Origin: Neurospora crassa OR74A
Taxonomy: Eukaryota; Ascomycota; Sordariomycetes; Sordariales; Sordariaceae
Length of the DNA stretch: 64,000 nt
NCBI RefSeq assembly: GCF_000182925.2
Contig: NC_026507.1
Span: 2,790,001 to 2,854,000, forward strand
Direction: 5' to 3'
A program made the translations under genes and the position numbers. The notes under the pieces were generated by a model, which saw only the letters and a program-made list of their open reading frames with translations, had not been told where the DNA came from and did no database searches. How positions within the stretch are numbered: the first letter of the stretch is position 1; each line of letters opens with the position of its first letter. Positions 48,306 to 59,544 of the stretch are shown in pieces.

Positions 48306-49934
48306 GATGGTATAACCGATTATCGGACGATAGGTCAAAGAAGCGAGCGACAAAATTGCCCGAGGGCACCGGAAGAGGTAATGTTTGAGGTGAAGCAATA
48401 GAGTCGTATCAAGTCTTTGGATGGCTGCGTCTTTGATCAAGAGAACAAGACGGAAGAAGCCTGGATATGGTAAGGTCTGTTGTCTTGTAAAAGGTAGGTA
48501 TAGGACGTGTGGGAGACAGCTGGTGGCAGAGGTGATTGACAGCTGATATATGAACCTTGAGGTTTAAACGAACCTGACACTTGACGATTTTCGATACTTT
48601 CAGGTCCTGGTGAATGGCAGTTCTGGTGAAGAGCTTTTCGATCTGATCTCGGTGGTAGGTCTCGAGAGGAGACAAAAAGTAGAATGCTGGCATGGAGAAC
48701 CCTAGAAATGTCACATATGTTTGAAGTGAAGGGCACTGCCGCAACGGTAATCGACTCCGAAGCGGAGGTGAGATGTCCGGTATATGTCCTCCTGCACTCT
48801 CCTGCGGTCTGCGAGATCAAGGTTCTGCGGCGCCAAGTTACATATGTGCAAGTGAAGTGGCTGACCTTGATCCTTCACTTCGCTACTGAACCTGAGGAAG
48901 CATGTTTCGCAGAACCTGAACGGCCGATGACCTTAGGTAAACTCAGCGAAGCGGGATTGCCTGGTGTCCACAACCATAACTATAGGGCGCTGTAGCTGTT
49001 TTATACCATCGTGGTTGCTTGTGTCAAACGGTTCAATCTGAGATGGACGGCTGTTCCGTACGAGATGGACTTTCAGTTGCAGAAGTTCTGTATGGTATCA
49101 TAAACTTGTCAGTTTCTTCGTTTCCTCGAATATCAGGCGCTTAGGTACCTTCCAAGGCGATAAAGCTGCTCAGCCGACTAATATGTTCGTTTGGAATAAG
49201 TCCATCAGCAACATCGCCGAATAGTAGTGAACGAAACGCCGCTGTTCTCACGATGGTGTCGATGTCAAGGCTGCTGTGACGTCGTGTCACCCAACAGGAA
49301 AGGGGACAGAACGTACAGATATCGGATATATATACTTGAGCCGCACAGCCTTGGGATTGGTCGAGTTTGTTCCGAGGATGCGTGTGGTACCCGCTATCGC
49401 CATGAGACAGACACCCACGCGATATTGGATTGTACAGTACAAGTCACTCGTCGCGGTAGTGAGTGACTGGTTGGATACCTCAAGCGCGCGTGTGGCTGGC
49501 TCATGGGTGCCTACCTACTATTCTAGTAGATTGGTAGGTATTGATGGACTCGTCGGGCAGTCTTGATTGCTTCCCCAATCCTCCCACCATGTCTAGGTAT
49601 CTAGGATAGTTACACCCATCTCAGCAAGCGATGACTTGACAAAGTTGAAAGAGGTAAAACAAAAAGAAAATGTCATGCTATACATACGGTACCTGTGTCC
49701 ATTACACAATTGGGTAGGTAGTTATTCATGCCCCAAAAAATGGTAACCCGAAGCCATCCATCCATCCATCCATCCGATCCGATCCAAAGTAAAAACCCAG
49801 AAACTTTATTTTTACAAAAGTAGACCAACTCACCCTAACCGCCACCAAAAACGCCTAACCAATCCGTCCGTCATGCTCCTTCCAGTGTTCAAAATGCAAT
49901 ACAATCCAGATCTGTGTAGCCCGGTTTGCTTGTA
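48306..49934. other. Intergenic between F-box gene and BBD-domain gene
   Basis: 1.6 kb lacking a supported gene; it includes the F-box promoter. A (TCCA)n/(TCCG)n tetranucleotide run sits at about 49757-49785, near the 3' end of the next gene. Confidence 0.5.
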
Positions 49935-51421
49935 TCACGGACTTTCCTCCTTGATAACAGTCAATCTGCCGCTGCCCAGCCTGCGTTGTGGCGCCCGTGT
50001 AACCCGATAATTGCCCAGTCTCGCTGTCAAAAACCTATTCTGTTGTTGTGGCTCGCTCTTTATGTTATTTGCTCTTTGTGCTCTTCCTGGTCCGCTGCGC
50101 TTATTAACTTTGCTGCGTCTCCGGGGTCTCGAGGCCCCGCGTCCCGCCCGCCTGTTGGCACTCATCTTTTCAACTTTGTCCTTTTCCATCATGGTTCTCA
50201 GAATGTCTCTTCCCAAGTCCCTTGCCTTGTCGTCAGTCATGTCGAGTCCGTATAAGGTTAGGAATTTCCACTCCGTTTTCCAGTTTCTCTGGAGAAATTG
50301 CTTCTCCTCCTGAGTATATCGCCCGTCGCCCGGGTGTTGCTTTCGCCTCATCTCAGAACCATGACCGACATTGGTTTGGGCAACGACACCAAAGTCCGGA
50401 TCGTCCTCATCCTCATTGCCGGTGTCGAGCGTCGCGCTGCTGGCATCATCTTCGCTGTCTTTCTCCACATCTCTATCCGCGAGCAAGTTTTGCATCTCCC
50501 GCTTTAAACTCCATTTGTCCAGTTCGTCAGCGGCCCATTGCGCAAAGATGCTGAAGGGTAAACTCTCGGGCCACGCTTTGAGAACCGACTCCCGCGTTAT
50601 CGGCCCGATCGGCGGCCCGCTCAGTTTCAGCGTGAACAATACGTGGTCTGGATCAAAGTAGGCAACCATTTTTCCCGTGTGGTCTTTGATGCAGCCTTTC
50701 ATCAGTTCCTTTTGCTGCGTCTGCTGCCCCGTGTGGTGGTGGCCTTCTACCTCTTCACCGTCCATGACTGAGTAGCTCCGACTTTCGCCCCGGGCTGGAA
50801 AGATGTACACGGAGCACGACTGTCCATCGATGTTTGGGATCTTGGCGAGGATATTGCAGGTCGCTTCGGGCACGTGTAGGACTGTTTTGAGAGGGAGGAT
50901 GCTTTGATTTCGCCGGCCGGTGCGCGCTGGGTGGCGTTTGACGTTGAGGTTGACGGTACCGATGCCGCGGACGGCGAGGTCTTGACCGCTGATACAGACG
51001 GTAGATTTGAAGGGTGTGTAGGTGGTGAACCATTCGCGGTCTTTGGCTACACTGTTGGGCGAGAAGAGAAGAGGTCAGTCGCGTGCGGTGAGATTGGGTC
51101 AGAGATGACAATTTGCGAATGGGATCAGAGAGGACTGAGGTCCAGGAGGGCCAATGGCACATACCTTACGTTGGACATGGTCGACCACACCCAGTCCGGA
51201 CAGAGCATAGGTATGGAGGGGTGTGTACGTGCGCCGAGGTTCGTAGGGCCTTCATCTTTTTGGGCGCGTCGGTTTCTGATTTTCTTTTGTCTCTGGTTTC
51301 GAGGTTTCCTTGAACTTTGCTTCCGGACGGCGAAGTTCGGCATACCCGCGGCAGTCATAGGGGAGCCAGTGTGGTGGAATGAGACTGGCTCGCCCGTAGG
51401 TTTTGATATATCGTGGCCCAT
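49935..51421 (-). CDS. Protein with Copia-Pol-like beta-barrel domain (TNT1-94-like), possibly domesticated
   Basis: Two exons, 51421-51165 and 51051-49935 (457 aa). Intron 51052-51164 (donor GTATGT, acceptor CAACAG) restores WSTMSNVSVAKDREWFTTY. Residues ~75-175 resemble the beta-barrel domain next to protease in Copia polyproteins: W-x-x-x-x-x-SNVSVAKDREWF, GIGTVNLNVKR and LKTVLHVPEATCNILA match the usual W-D-S/T-G...H...D-x-x-F, GxGTV and L-x-x-VLYVP-x-x-x-NLL layout. The protease-type D-S/T-G is not present (reads WSTMS). No reverse transcriptase or integrase follows; instead there is a conserved-looking C-terminal region (FLQRNWKTEWKFLTLYGLDM) and a basic Arg/Lys tail (about 395-425). 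The intron, intact frame and normal GC argue for a host gene derived from, or sharing a fold with, Copia Pol. Cellular role unknown. Confidence 0.75.
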
Positions 51422-52434
51422 GGTGTGCGCGGGGCGATCTGGGATGGATTTCGAAAACCGGGTGGAATGTATCGTCTGATAGCAGGAGATCTATGACATC
51501 AGGTCGGTGAAAAATGTTATGGTGAAGACAGAGAAGAGAATTGGCTCCGTAGTCCAGGAGCTGTAGAGAGAGGAACAGGAAGCTGTTGGGTCTTTGATGC
51601 AAATATCAACAAAAGCTTCATCATTCCGTTTCTAAGGTAACAATGAAAAGCATGTGTTTCCTTACTGTTTGCGCCTAGCGCCATTCACAGCGGGGTCTTA
51701 CTTAGCGTTGGTTAGTGGAAAGACCCTTGTGGGGTAGGTACCTGCAAACGCACCCACGCTGTCTTAGGTCTAGACTACTGTGTAGACTGGAGGTACAGTA
51801 ACTGAATATTTCCCCTTTAGGGGAGCACGGCCCGGGCCGGGCCTCAGCCTCTTGTCATCCGTTACCTACTTCCTCAACCAAGACCTCTCCTAGACCATTG
51901 CGCTGAATCTTGATAGGAGAAACTTCAATCCTCAACCCATCATTCGTCACTTCAAACCCCAAATCGTATCATCTCCCAGGCTCTGGTCATCACCTAGGTG
52001 GGAGTTGAAAGAAGCTGCAACATGTTGCAGAGAAAGCTTCAAAAGACGAGATGGCCGGACCAGGGCACAATTTACTTGGAGACTGAGCTGACTTGCCCAG
52101 ATCACAGCATGATGACGAAACCGACGGAAGTCTTATCAAAGAGGCATCATGTATACAACAGATTACAATGAGCCATGACAAGCATAGTGACAAAAAGTCG
52201 ACCAAAAACTTGACTCTATATGCTATGCTTCGCTATGTACAGATAGAGCAACAATGGCTCCCAATGCAAGGTCGATCAATAATAAAATATCTACCAGAGA
52301 AAAGAAGAGAACCCCCCCATCACTGATCAACAGCTCTCACCCGTCCTTCAACAAAAAACACCATCGCCCACCACATCTTTCAAACAAGCGAGGCAACTCA
52401 ACCTCTCTCACTCTCTTCTCCGCCTTTTAGCCAC
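51422..52434. other. Intergenic between BBD-domain gene and AA9 gene
   Basis: 1.0 kb with no supported gene; promoter of the BBD gene and 3' UTR of the AA9 gene. Confidence 0.5.
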
Positions 52435-53502
52435 TTAGTGCTTACGAGCGGCGCGCTTGCAGCCCTTCTTGGGAGTAGAGCTCGCCTTGCCCACAGCAGC
52501 AGCGCTGGTGGCGCTCACAGCAGGGACCGTCGCACTAGGGGCAGAGGCAGCGGGAGCACTGGGGGCGGCGGAGGACGGAGCAGGAGCAGGAGCAGCCGGG
52601 GCCGAGGCACCATCGCAAGTGGCAACAGCGGGACCGGGGTTGGTGTAGCTGGTAGGAGCAGGGTAGTAGAGGTTGAACAAGAGGCCGGGGTCGGTAGCCT
52701 TGTACGCGCCGGGGAAGGAAACCAGCTTGCCGCTGGTGTTGATGGTGCCGGTGCCGCCCGTCACGTTGAGCTGCGCGCACGCAATGTACAGCTGCGCACC
52801 ACCGACGGAGCCAGCGCTGTGCAGACCGATGTGCTCCACACGGAGGAGGTACTCGCCGGACTCAAGGCAGGAGGGGAGTTTGACGGAGACCTCGGTGGCG
52901 CCTGTGGGAGAAGGAAGGGGTTCCGGTTAGCATCATTGATACATATGTAGGTCAGGGGCCTTTCGGGATGGGATGAGGGGAGGGAGGGATGGGAAAATGT
53001 CAAGACATACCAGCACTGGGCCACGTGAGCTGGCCGGTTCCCAGTCCCATGGGTCCATCCTGGTAAATCTTGAACCAAACGGCGCCCTTGCCGTCAAAAG
53101 TGGCAGCCGTCTTGCCCTCGGGGACCTTGGCCATGTAAAAGTGCAAGGGACCGGGATGGCCGATGTTGTCGCCGACGACAAACGTGTAGTTGGATCCGGC
53201 CGCGACGGACAAAGTCTTGGGGGCGCCCTTGCCGGGGTTGAGCTCGTAGCAGGTCATGGATTCCGAGGTGACGTCGGCAACGGGGCCGCGGTTGTAGTGG
53301 TTCTCGGTCATGCGGATGTGTTCATATTCTCCGGAGACGGCGCCAGTGGAGTAGCCCTTGGGGAAAGTGTCTGGCAGGAGGTGTTAGTAAAGAAAAGGTT
53401 GACAACCTGGATACCAAGTTCCAGTTGGTAGGTAAAAGATAACTCACAGTGAGCCTGGGCTCCGGCCGCAGCCAGGAAAGCGAGAGCGCTGCTGAACTTC
53501 AT
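52435..53502 (-). CDS. AA9 lytic polysaccharide monooxygenase (former GH61), secreted
   Basis: Three exons, 53502-53448, 53370-53011 and 52901-52435 (293 aa). Signal peptide MKFSSALAFLAAAGAQA is cleaved directly before His, so mature protein starts HYTFPKGY with the N-terminal histidine of the copper histidine brace; the first intron splits right after it. The second ligand is in the NIGHPGPLHFYMAKVP block. The axial-side motif GGAQLYIACAQLNVTGG carries the family Gln and Tyr. LPMOs oxidatively cleave cellulose or hemicellulose together with cellobiose dehydrogenase. After the catalytic domain (~230 aa) a Ser/Ala/Pro-rich linker ends in a short basic tail (KKGCKRAARKH) and not a CBM1. One N-glycosylation sequon NVT is visible in the C-terminal part of the domain. 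The gene is the downstream partner of the GH51 gene on the same strand. Confidence 0.94.
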
Positions 53503-53790
53503 GGTGATGGTGGATAGTAAAGACTGTGGTGGAACGAAGGTAAAGATTGTGTGAACGAGAGTAGAAGAAGGAACGACTGATGCTGATGATAGGAATAGCA
53601 CCACGAAGAAGAGCGGGAAGATGTGATTTTATAATCTTTAGACATTGTCTACTTCTTTCACCTCTCGCACCATTAACCATCCCCCTAAAGACCCGTACTC
53701 GTTAAGACCGCTTACAGATTACGGGTCCTGCAATCTCAGAGTCGAAGACTCCCCTCGACTCCCGATGGTGTTTATCCATGAAATGTTACC

Positions 53791-53796
53791 TTAGCC
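53791..53796 (-). promoter_or_regulatory. Candidate XlnR/XLR-1 site GGCTAA upstream of AA9
   Basis: TTAGCC on + reads GGCTAA in the orientation of the AA9 gene, about 290 bp before its ATG. This is the core bound by the fungal (hemi)cellulase activator family; a hexamer match alone is weak. Confidence 0.35.
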
Positions 53797-53902
53797 TTCC
53801 ATCCGGCGGCATAAAGTCCATGTCTGTTCGCGAGATCGTACCCGACGTTTTGTTTTCATCGTAGCAGAGGCATGGGGCGTGTCGATAATCCTTGGGGGAT
53901 GG

Positions 53903-53908
53903 GTGGGG
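53903..53908 (+). promoter_or_regulatory. Candidate CreA/CRE-1 repressor site
   Basis: GTGGGG fits SYGGRG, the carbon catabolite repressor consensus, about 400 bp upstream of the AA9 start. Chance occurrence is common. Confidence 0.25.
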
Positions 53909-55033
53909 GGACATGGTCCGATCGGTGTTCTCCTCTGCCTGGAGGGAAATTCAAGGGTAGCGGTCCGGACCATGGCCATGGAAGCGAAGCCTGTTCGACA
54001 GGGGTAAGGTAACACTCGGCGGAAGCATGTGAGAAGCACCAGCGAACTTCCATGAAAGGGGGTGAACGTTCATGGCGCTTGAAAATGGTATGTAAGTCGG
54101 CAATTGATATTCTTCACACATCTCTAGGAACTTTCAACATCGTCGTCAGGAGAAGCCATGACCGGAAAGGTGGCATCGCAAGACACCCGTAGACCTTGCC
54201 TTGCGAGGTGTTGCAATACCGAGCCGGGATCGTTGAATATGTGCGATGTGGTTCACTACAGCTAGCTTTGTTGCCAGAAGCTAGGGAAGAGGAAGCATTC
54301 AACCGAGATTGTAGTTGTCGATGCGGCTCGATGTTCCGAGCGGTGGTGTTGTCGAGATCCGAGCTAGGCGCCTCCCTAACCAGGGATACAGTATCATCAA
54401 CCCCCTAAAACTGCAAACCCCCAAATTGCAAATACTACCCCAAAGTGCGCCCCCTCTTTTGGTGCACTTGGGCGCTCTTTGGTGGCTAGAATGTACTTTG
54501 TGGTCTGTGCACCAGATCCCCTAATTCCAAACACCCACAAAGTGCAAACAAATGTAGTACCTAGAGGTATCCATCGAAGAGGATGAAACATGTTTGGTAG
54601 CGTAGTATTTGGAACGCGGGTAAGCATTTGTGAAACGAAACCTCGGAACACTCGACTCCATCATGTCCATTTCGGGAATCGTTCGTCCCCTGATCCCCTC
54701 CGTTGCCCTTGACTCTTGGCAGGAACAAGCCTATCGTACGGGGATGCCGTTATGCGGATCGGATGGACGCGGGCGGTAAAAAGAAAAGAATGCAGAAGCC
54801 GACCACGTTGGAATCCATGTGCCGAACTAGGAAAGATGAAAATGTATCTTTGCGAATGACTGATGAGGCTCTCTCACGAGTCTGTCACGGGCCGAAGCGC
54901 CTACCTCTCTCTACTGGGGTTTTTCAGCAGCGCTTGTGTAAAAGTCTAGTATGATGGTATTTCAAAAGCCGCAGTATGTATACATTCTCTTTGGTAAACG
55001 AACTGACCTGCGCCACTGCACTCTCTACCTGTC

Positions 55034-55460
55034 TCATTCACCATCCGTCTCCAAAACAGCAACACTCAGTTGCGGGAGAGTGAAAGAAAAGATCCCTCCC
55101 TCCTTCGCATTCAACTTGGTCTTGGTCTCCTTCACCACGTTGTTATGCTTCCACGGATCATTGTACTCGTACGGATTGGTCGGGCCCGTCAGGACCGTCA
55201 GTGTAGCGGTCGCTGTTTTCTTGTGCGGCTGTTTTACTTTTTCACCAAGTCCCGCGAACTGGACAGAGACTGCAACTGGCTCGGTAGAGTTGTAGACAGC
55301 GGCCTTGAACACGCTGCTTCCCCTTTCTGTCTCTCCAGCGACGTAGTAGAGCGGTCCGATACCACCGGTCGTGGCGGTGACGGGAAGCGTCTTGGTTATG
55401 GCAGTGGTACCCAGGAGCTGATATGAGAATCATTGTCAGTCATACATCTATCTGTACAGG

Positions 55461-55493
<33 letters not shown>

Positions 55494-57448
55494 TGATGGA
55501 CCTGCCTTCCAGACATAGTAGCTGGTTGACAGCGTGGTCAAGGCTGGATCAGCAGCATGCTGAATCTGCGTCATGGCCCACTGCCAGCGGTTGAGGTTGC
55601 GAAGACCAGGAGCATAAGTGGCGCCGATGACTTTATCACCATTGCGCTCCAGTCCGAGCAGGAAGATGGCTTCGCCGACACTGCCTCCCCACCAAGGGAA
55701 AGGCATAAGATTGCCACTCCAACCGATACCGCCGTTGGGGTGTGTTGATGCTGCCTCGCCTGGATAAAAAGTCAGTATCACGTCTAATGTCCTAGGGTTC
55801 CAAGATGTAGTAGAACATACCTATCAAGGTCAAGTTATCCCTCGTCAGACTATCAAACTTGTTGAAACTCGACACCATGTTATCTGGTGTCAAGTACGGG
55901 TGATAATCTCCGCCAGCCGGCTTGGGAATAGTCATGCCATCGAAGACTGACGGCGAGGCGATGAGCTGGATCTCTGGGTACTTCTCCTGGAATGCCTTGA
56001 AAAAGGCGGGGAACCGATACTTCTTGTAATTCTCAAAGCCCGTAGAGCCGCCGCCTAGCCAATCCTCGTTACCAATCTCCACGTATCGGATCTTCCAGGG
56101 GCGCGTGTGGCCGAGAATGGAGGCGCGAATGCCACCCCAGTGTGTGGAAGCGTCGCCGGTGAGGAATTCAAGCTCATCGAGTGCGCTTTGGACGGCCTCA
56201 TCAATGCGAGATTCAGGGAGCTCGCCTCCGTCGAGAGCAAGGCCACTCCAAACGGCGAGAACTGGACTAGATTGTTAGGGGTTTGCAGGGTTTGACAATA
56301 GAGGAGGGTGAAAACTGACTTGGCTCCAAGTTGAGGTCCTCGCACCATTGCATGTATTCAACCAAACCCAGTCCAGCACTCAGAGGATATCCCCAGACGC
56401 CAGCTCGGCCGGGACGGTTCTTGAGATCCCCGATCGTTTCGTTCCACTTCCACCAAGTTGGGAGGGTGTTGCCCTCGAGCATGTTGCCGCCAGGGAAGCG
56501 AAGGAATTTCTGTCTTCGATGTTAGATCATGTTCGAGGTAAAAGTGGGTATTGAACAACACCTTACCGGCTTGAGTGCGGCCAAAGCCTCCATGATATCG
56601 ACCCTTAGCCCATTTGGCCTGTTCTTGTATGTCGGCGGGAACAAACTGATAAGGTTAAAGTCTAGTGAACCACCACGAACGCCCTGTATTGTGTTTGTCA
56701 GCGTCTACTGCTCCCTTGTATCACGATCATGATGTCGTGGTAGGTAGCTTACTGCAGCGTCAAATGTAATCGCAAACGTGTTGTTGCTGTTGGGTGCAGC
56801 CTTCTCAGGAACCAAGTTGAAGTCATATTTTACCCAATCGTTGCCAGCCTTCTGGACAGGTACCTTGGTGGTCCCAAACACTTCGCCAGTCAGAGCACTC
56901 TGGAGCGAAGCTGTGAAGGATTTTCCCTGGTAAGCGCCCTTGACGTAGAACGACCCAGTGTACTTTTGGACTTTGACATCCATTCCCCAATACCCGGCAT
57001 TGGCAAAGCCAACCGTCTTGTTCGAAGATGATGGAACCGCTACGTTCATGGAGTAAGGGAGAGCGGCAGAGAGCGGCTGAGAAAGCTTCTTCAGGCTGAG
57101 TTTGGCACCATTGACGGCCGACCAGCCGTCGAGAGTGACTGGGTAACGGGACTCGTCGCCGGACTGAAAAGCGCGGTTACGGATGAGCTCGGCGTAGATG
57201 CCGCCATCGCCGGAGTTATTGATGTCCTGTAGTGTTTGTGAGCGAGACTATCTTTACACCCGCTCGGTCAAGAGGCAAAGGATGGTAAAAAGTACCTCGT
57301 GCATGAGTCCATACATAATCGGCGAGGAAACATTTCCGCCATCGGGCCGGACAATGAGATCAACGCGCTTGTCGGCAGAACATGGTTGTAGGGATGTGAA
57401 AGCCAGAAGAACTGCCCACAGGCTGGGGTTTAGGTGAAAGTGTACCAT
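55034..57448 (-). CDS. Alpha-L-arabinofuranosidase, GH51, secreted
   Basis: Seven exons: 57448-57296, 57226-56753, 56683-56567, 56509-56320, 56261-55821, 55759-55506 and 55417-55034 (670 aa, all in frame). Signal peptide of ~25 residues ([20 protein letters not shown]...). A GH51 N-terminal segment ([20 protein letters not shown]) leads to a carbohydrate-binding-like beta domain (~80-200), then the (beta/alpha)8 catalytic domain. [14 protein letters not shown] is conserved, the acid/base Glu is in [10 protein letters not shown] and the nucleophile Glu is in the [12 protein letters not shown] block, formed across the exon 5/6 junction. The C-terminal beta-sandwich ends ...AVLETDGE. The enzyme releases terminal arabinofuranose from arabinoxylan and arabinan. 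Exon 6 ends at a GC donor (AAG|GCAGGT), because the nearby GT donor would shift the frame. This last intron also contains an A31 tract. Adjacent to AA9, suggesting co-regulated plant wall degradation. Confidence 0.93.
55461..55491 (+). repeat. A31 homopolymer inside the last GH51 intron
   Basis: 31 consecutive A on + (T on the coding strand), between the GC donor (55505) and the acceptor (55418). On the transcript it is a U31 tract upstream of the 3' splice site. Confidence 0.95.
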
Positions 57449-59168
57449 GCTGACGATGGCTCGAGAAACACGACAGCTTCCGACAACATTTGTCTTTCAT
57501 CTAGGCTCGTCCGTGAAGTATATACTCGAAGGCATCGGGTCAGAGCTGGTTTCATTCTTGAACTGCCGGTACCGAACGTCTGGGCATATCCATTCCTGAT
57601 CATCCTGTGGTCCAGATGATGGTCTTGGCCGCGTCCGTATTGCGGTGCTATGACGAACGCGCCGCAACAGTCACATGCACCAGTCGAACAGAACATGGCG
57701 ACAAGATGCTCGATGATGATGTTGGAGATGGTCGCTTATGGCTCTTCCCCGCCCTTCCACGGGTTCTTGGGCTCTCCAACTTCCTGTAACGTATAAGCGC
57801 GAGGAGACTATTCGTGGATAAAGGCCGGTTGTACGTAAAACTGATCACTACTTCGTCGATTTAAGGTTGCAATGGGCACGGTCCGCAGGTACCGCTACCG
57901 GATAATATACTTAGCCGAGAGCGACACGCGGTGATGGGTTGCGGTGTCAATATGCGCCCCAATGGGAGCCGTGAACGTTCAACTAACATCCTCGGAAATG
58001 ACAAAGTTCTGTCATTCGCGGTCTGCAATAGGACAGAGGAACGGATAAGGTTTTGGGGTGTGGCTGGATATGGAGTGGTCGTCAGAATGAACAAGAATCA
58101 ACAGGACAGATGAAATACGGGATTCAGATAGGTATATCTGTTCGACCACTTCTCATGCTGAAGAAATAGCCTGCTCTTTGCCAACAACCATGCCCATCCA
58201 TTTCCCGCGATCAAGGAAAGCCATCCAGATACTTTGACAACTAGTAAGCTTCCGATTCTCATCGCACTGTGGAGTCCCTCAACGGCAACTTTGGATTGTA
58301 AAGAAAAGACTTCACAGCACAAGGTGATGTATCAAAATTACGCTTGCCATGTGCTTTTCACTGGCAGCACGTCCTGGATCAAGGGCCATCCCAGCGGCTT
58401 TGGCTGCTCACCATTGGAATAGTAGGTAGGGACAGGGGATATGTAACGAAGATATAGTCAGTGAGGCTGAAGTCAATGGGGGAAAAAAAAAGGCAGAAGC
58501 CAGCGCATTGGGAGGAAGAGCTCGATGAAAGTCCACAAGGACCCAGGCGGGGATGTAAATCAGATCTTGGGCGTATTGTCCCTTGGAGTAGCGATTCGAG
58601 GAAGGATATCCTTGAGATGCCACGCGTGACCGCATAATGTATGCGCCATCGTGTAGTCACAAGAATATAGCGATAAAGTGATGGTCCCGTATTGGCATTT
58701 GAGCTGGCGAATGTCAGCGACAGGTCGAAGTGCGAGTGATGAAGTGTCCAGGGCAGTAATGTGAGGTGTGTCTTGAGAGAGAAAGGTACCTGTAGTGTAC
58801 TCTAAGAGTTGCCGAACACCAACAAGCAGCAGCGAGGCTAAAAAGACAGTGTAAACAGCTGAAAGTTCCTACCCAAGACCCCGCATTCAAACAGTGGGCC
58901 TGAGTAGATCTGCAGATCTGACAGTCCGCTGCAGGTGGCGGCCCCGTCCATCCGTAGAGGTGCCTGTACTGACCTCTACACTAACCAAACGCCAGTGAAC
59001 TTCGACTCGAAACTTCGACGGCTTTCCCGTTCACTTCAAAATCGCAGCTGGACACTCTTCACGATCCGCACCACCACACGCCGCTGCTGTCCGAGGGAAG
59101 GAAGAGGACATCTAGATGTGATTACTATCCGTTGGCTTACAATACGACATTTGAACGAGTCCATCAAC
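57449..59168. promoter_or_regulatory. GH51 promoter region and upstream of the small MRX7-like gene
   Basis: 1.7 kb with no supported gene. A TTAGCC at 57911-57916 (GGCTAA toward GH51, about 465 bp upstream of its ATG) is a candidate XlnR/XLR-1 site. Confidence 0.45.
57911..57916 (-). promoter_or_regulatory. Candidate XlnR/XLR-1 site GGCTAA upstream of GH51
   Basis: Same hexamer and orientation relative to the gene as the one upstream of AA9. Weak on its own. Confidence 0.3.
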
Positions 59169-59544
59169 ATGAGTTTGATCGCCAAAATCGTCACCATGAT
59201 GTGGTTCAAGGTCGAGGTTTGTTTACCACCAGTCTCCATACCATCGTCGGGGTACTGACACATCCTCCTTTTCACTTCTTTAGGACGCCCTCGTCGCTCG
59301 AATCCTCCAAATGCCCCAGTTCCACCATGGCGTCCGCAAAATCCACCGCACCGTCGAAGAGTTCCGTCACGGTCGTGATCCCAACGAGCCGCTGCGCGAA
59401 GGCGAGGCTACCGAGGATCCCAATCTACAGAAGCCACAAGTGCAGAGCTTCGTCAAATTCTTTATCGAAGAAATGCGCAACCAGGCGCGGGGAACGCCAA
59501 CCGACATCGATAACCAGCCTTTACCTCCCAAGAAGCGACCGTGA
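59169..59544 (+). CDS. Small protein, MRX7/YNL211C-like (mitochondrial), 102 aa
   Basis: Two exons, 59169-59216 and 59284-59544. The 67-nt intron (donor GTTTGT, acceptor TTCTTTAG) joins MSLIAKIVTMMWFKVE to DALVARILQMPQFHHGVRK. The mature region continues IHRTVEEFRHG and a second helix SFVKFFIEEMRNQARG, ending in a Pro/Lys tail (PLPPKKRP). The hydrophobic start plus P-x-FH-x-x-V-x-x-IH-x-x-V pattern resembles the short fungal MIOREX-component 7 family of mitochondria; this match is from memory of the pattern and is tentative. The compact two-exon structure, intact frame and high-GC codon use support a real gene. Upstream ~230 nt is also open in other frames and probably 5' UTR. Confidence 0.65.

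Larger units (their letters stand above)
53503..55033. promoter_or_regulatory. AA9 promoter region and GH51 3' flank
   Basis: 1.5 kb with no supported gene. It contains a candidate XlnR/XLR-1 box and a CreA-type site (listed separately). Confidence 0.5.

Noticed and set aside
52438-52950. + strand Gly/Arg/Ser-rich frame
   Set aside because: Antisense to the Ala/Ser-rich AA9 linker; composition is explained by the opposite strand.
55242-55433. Alternative GT donor for the last GH51 intron (GCAG|GTCC)
   Set aside because: It would put the last exon into a frame that loses the conserved LYYVAGE C-terminal beta-sandwich; the GC donor keeps frame and total length.
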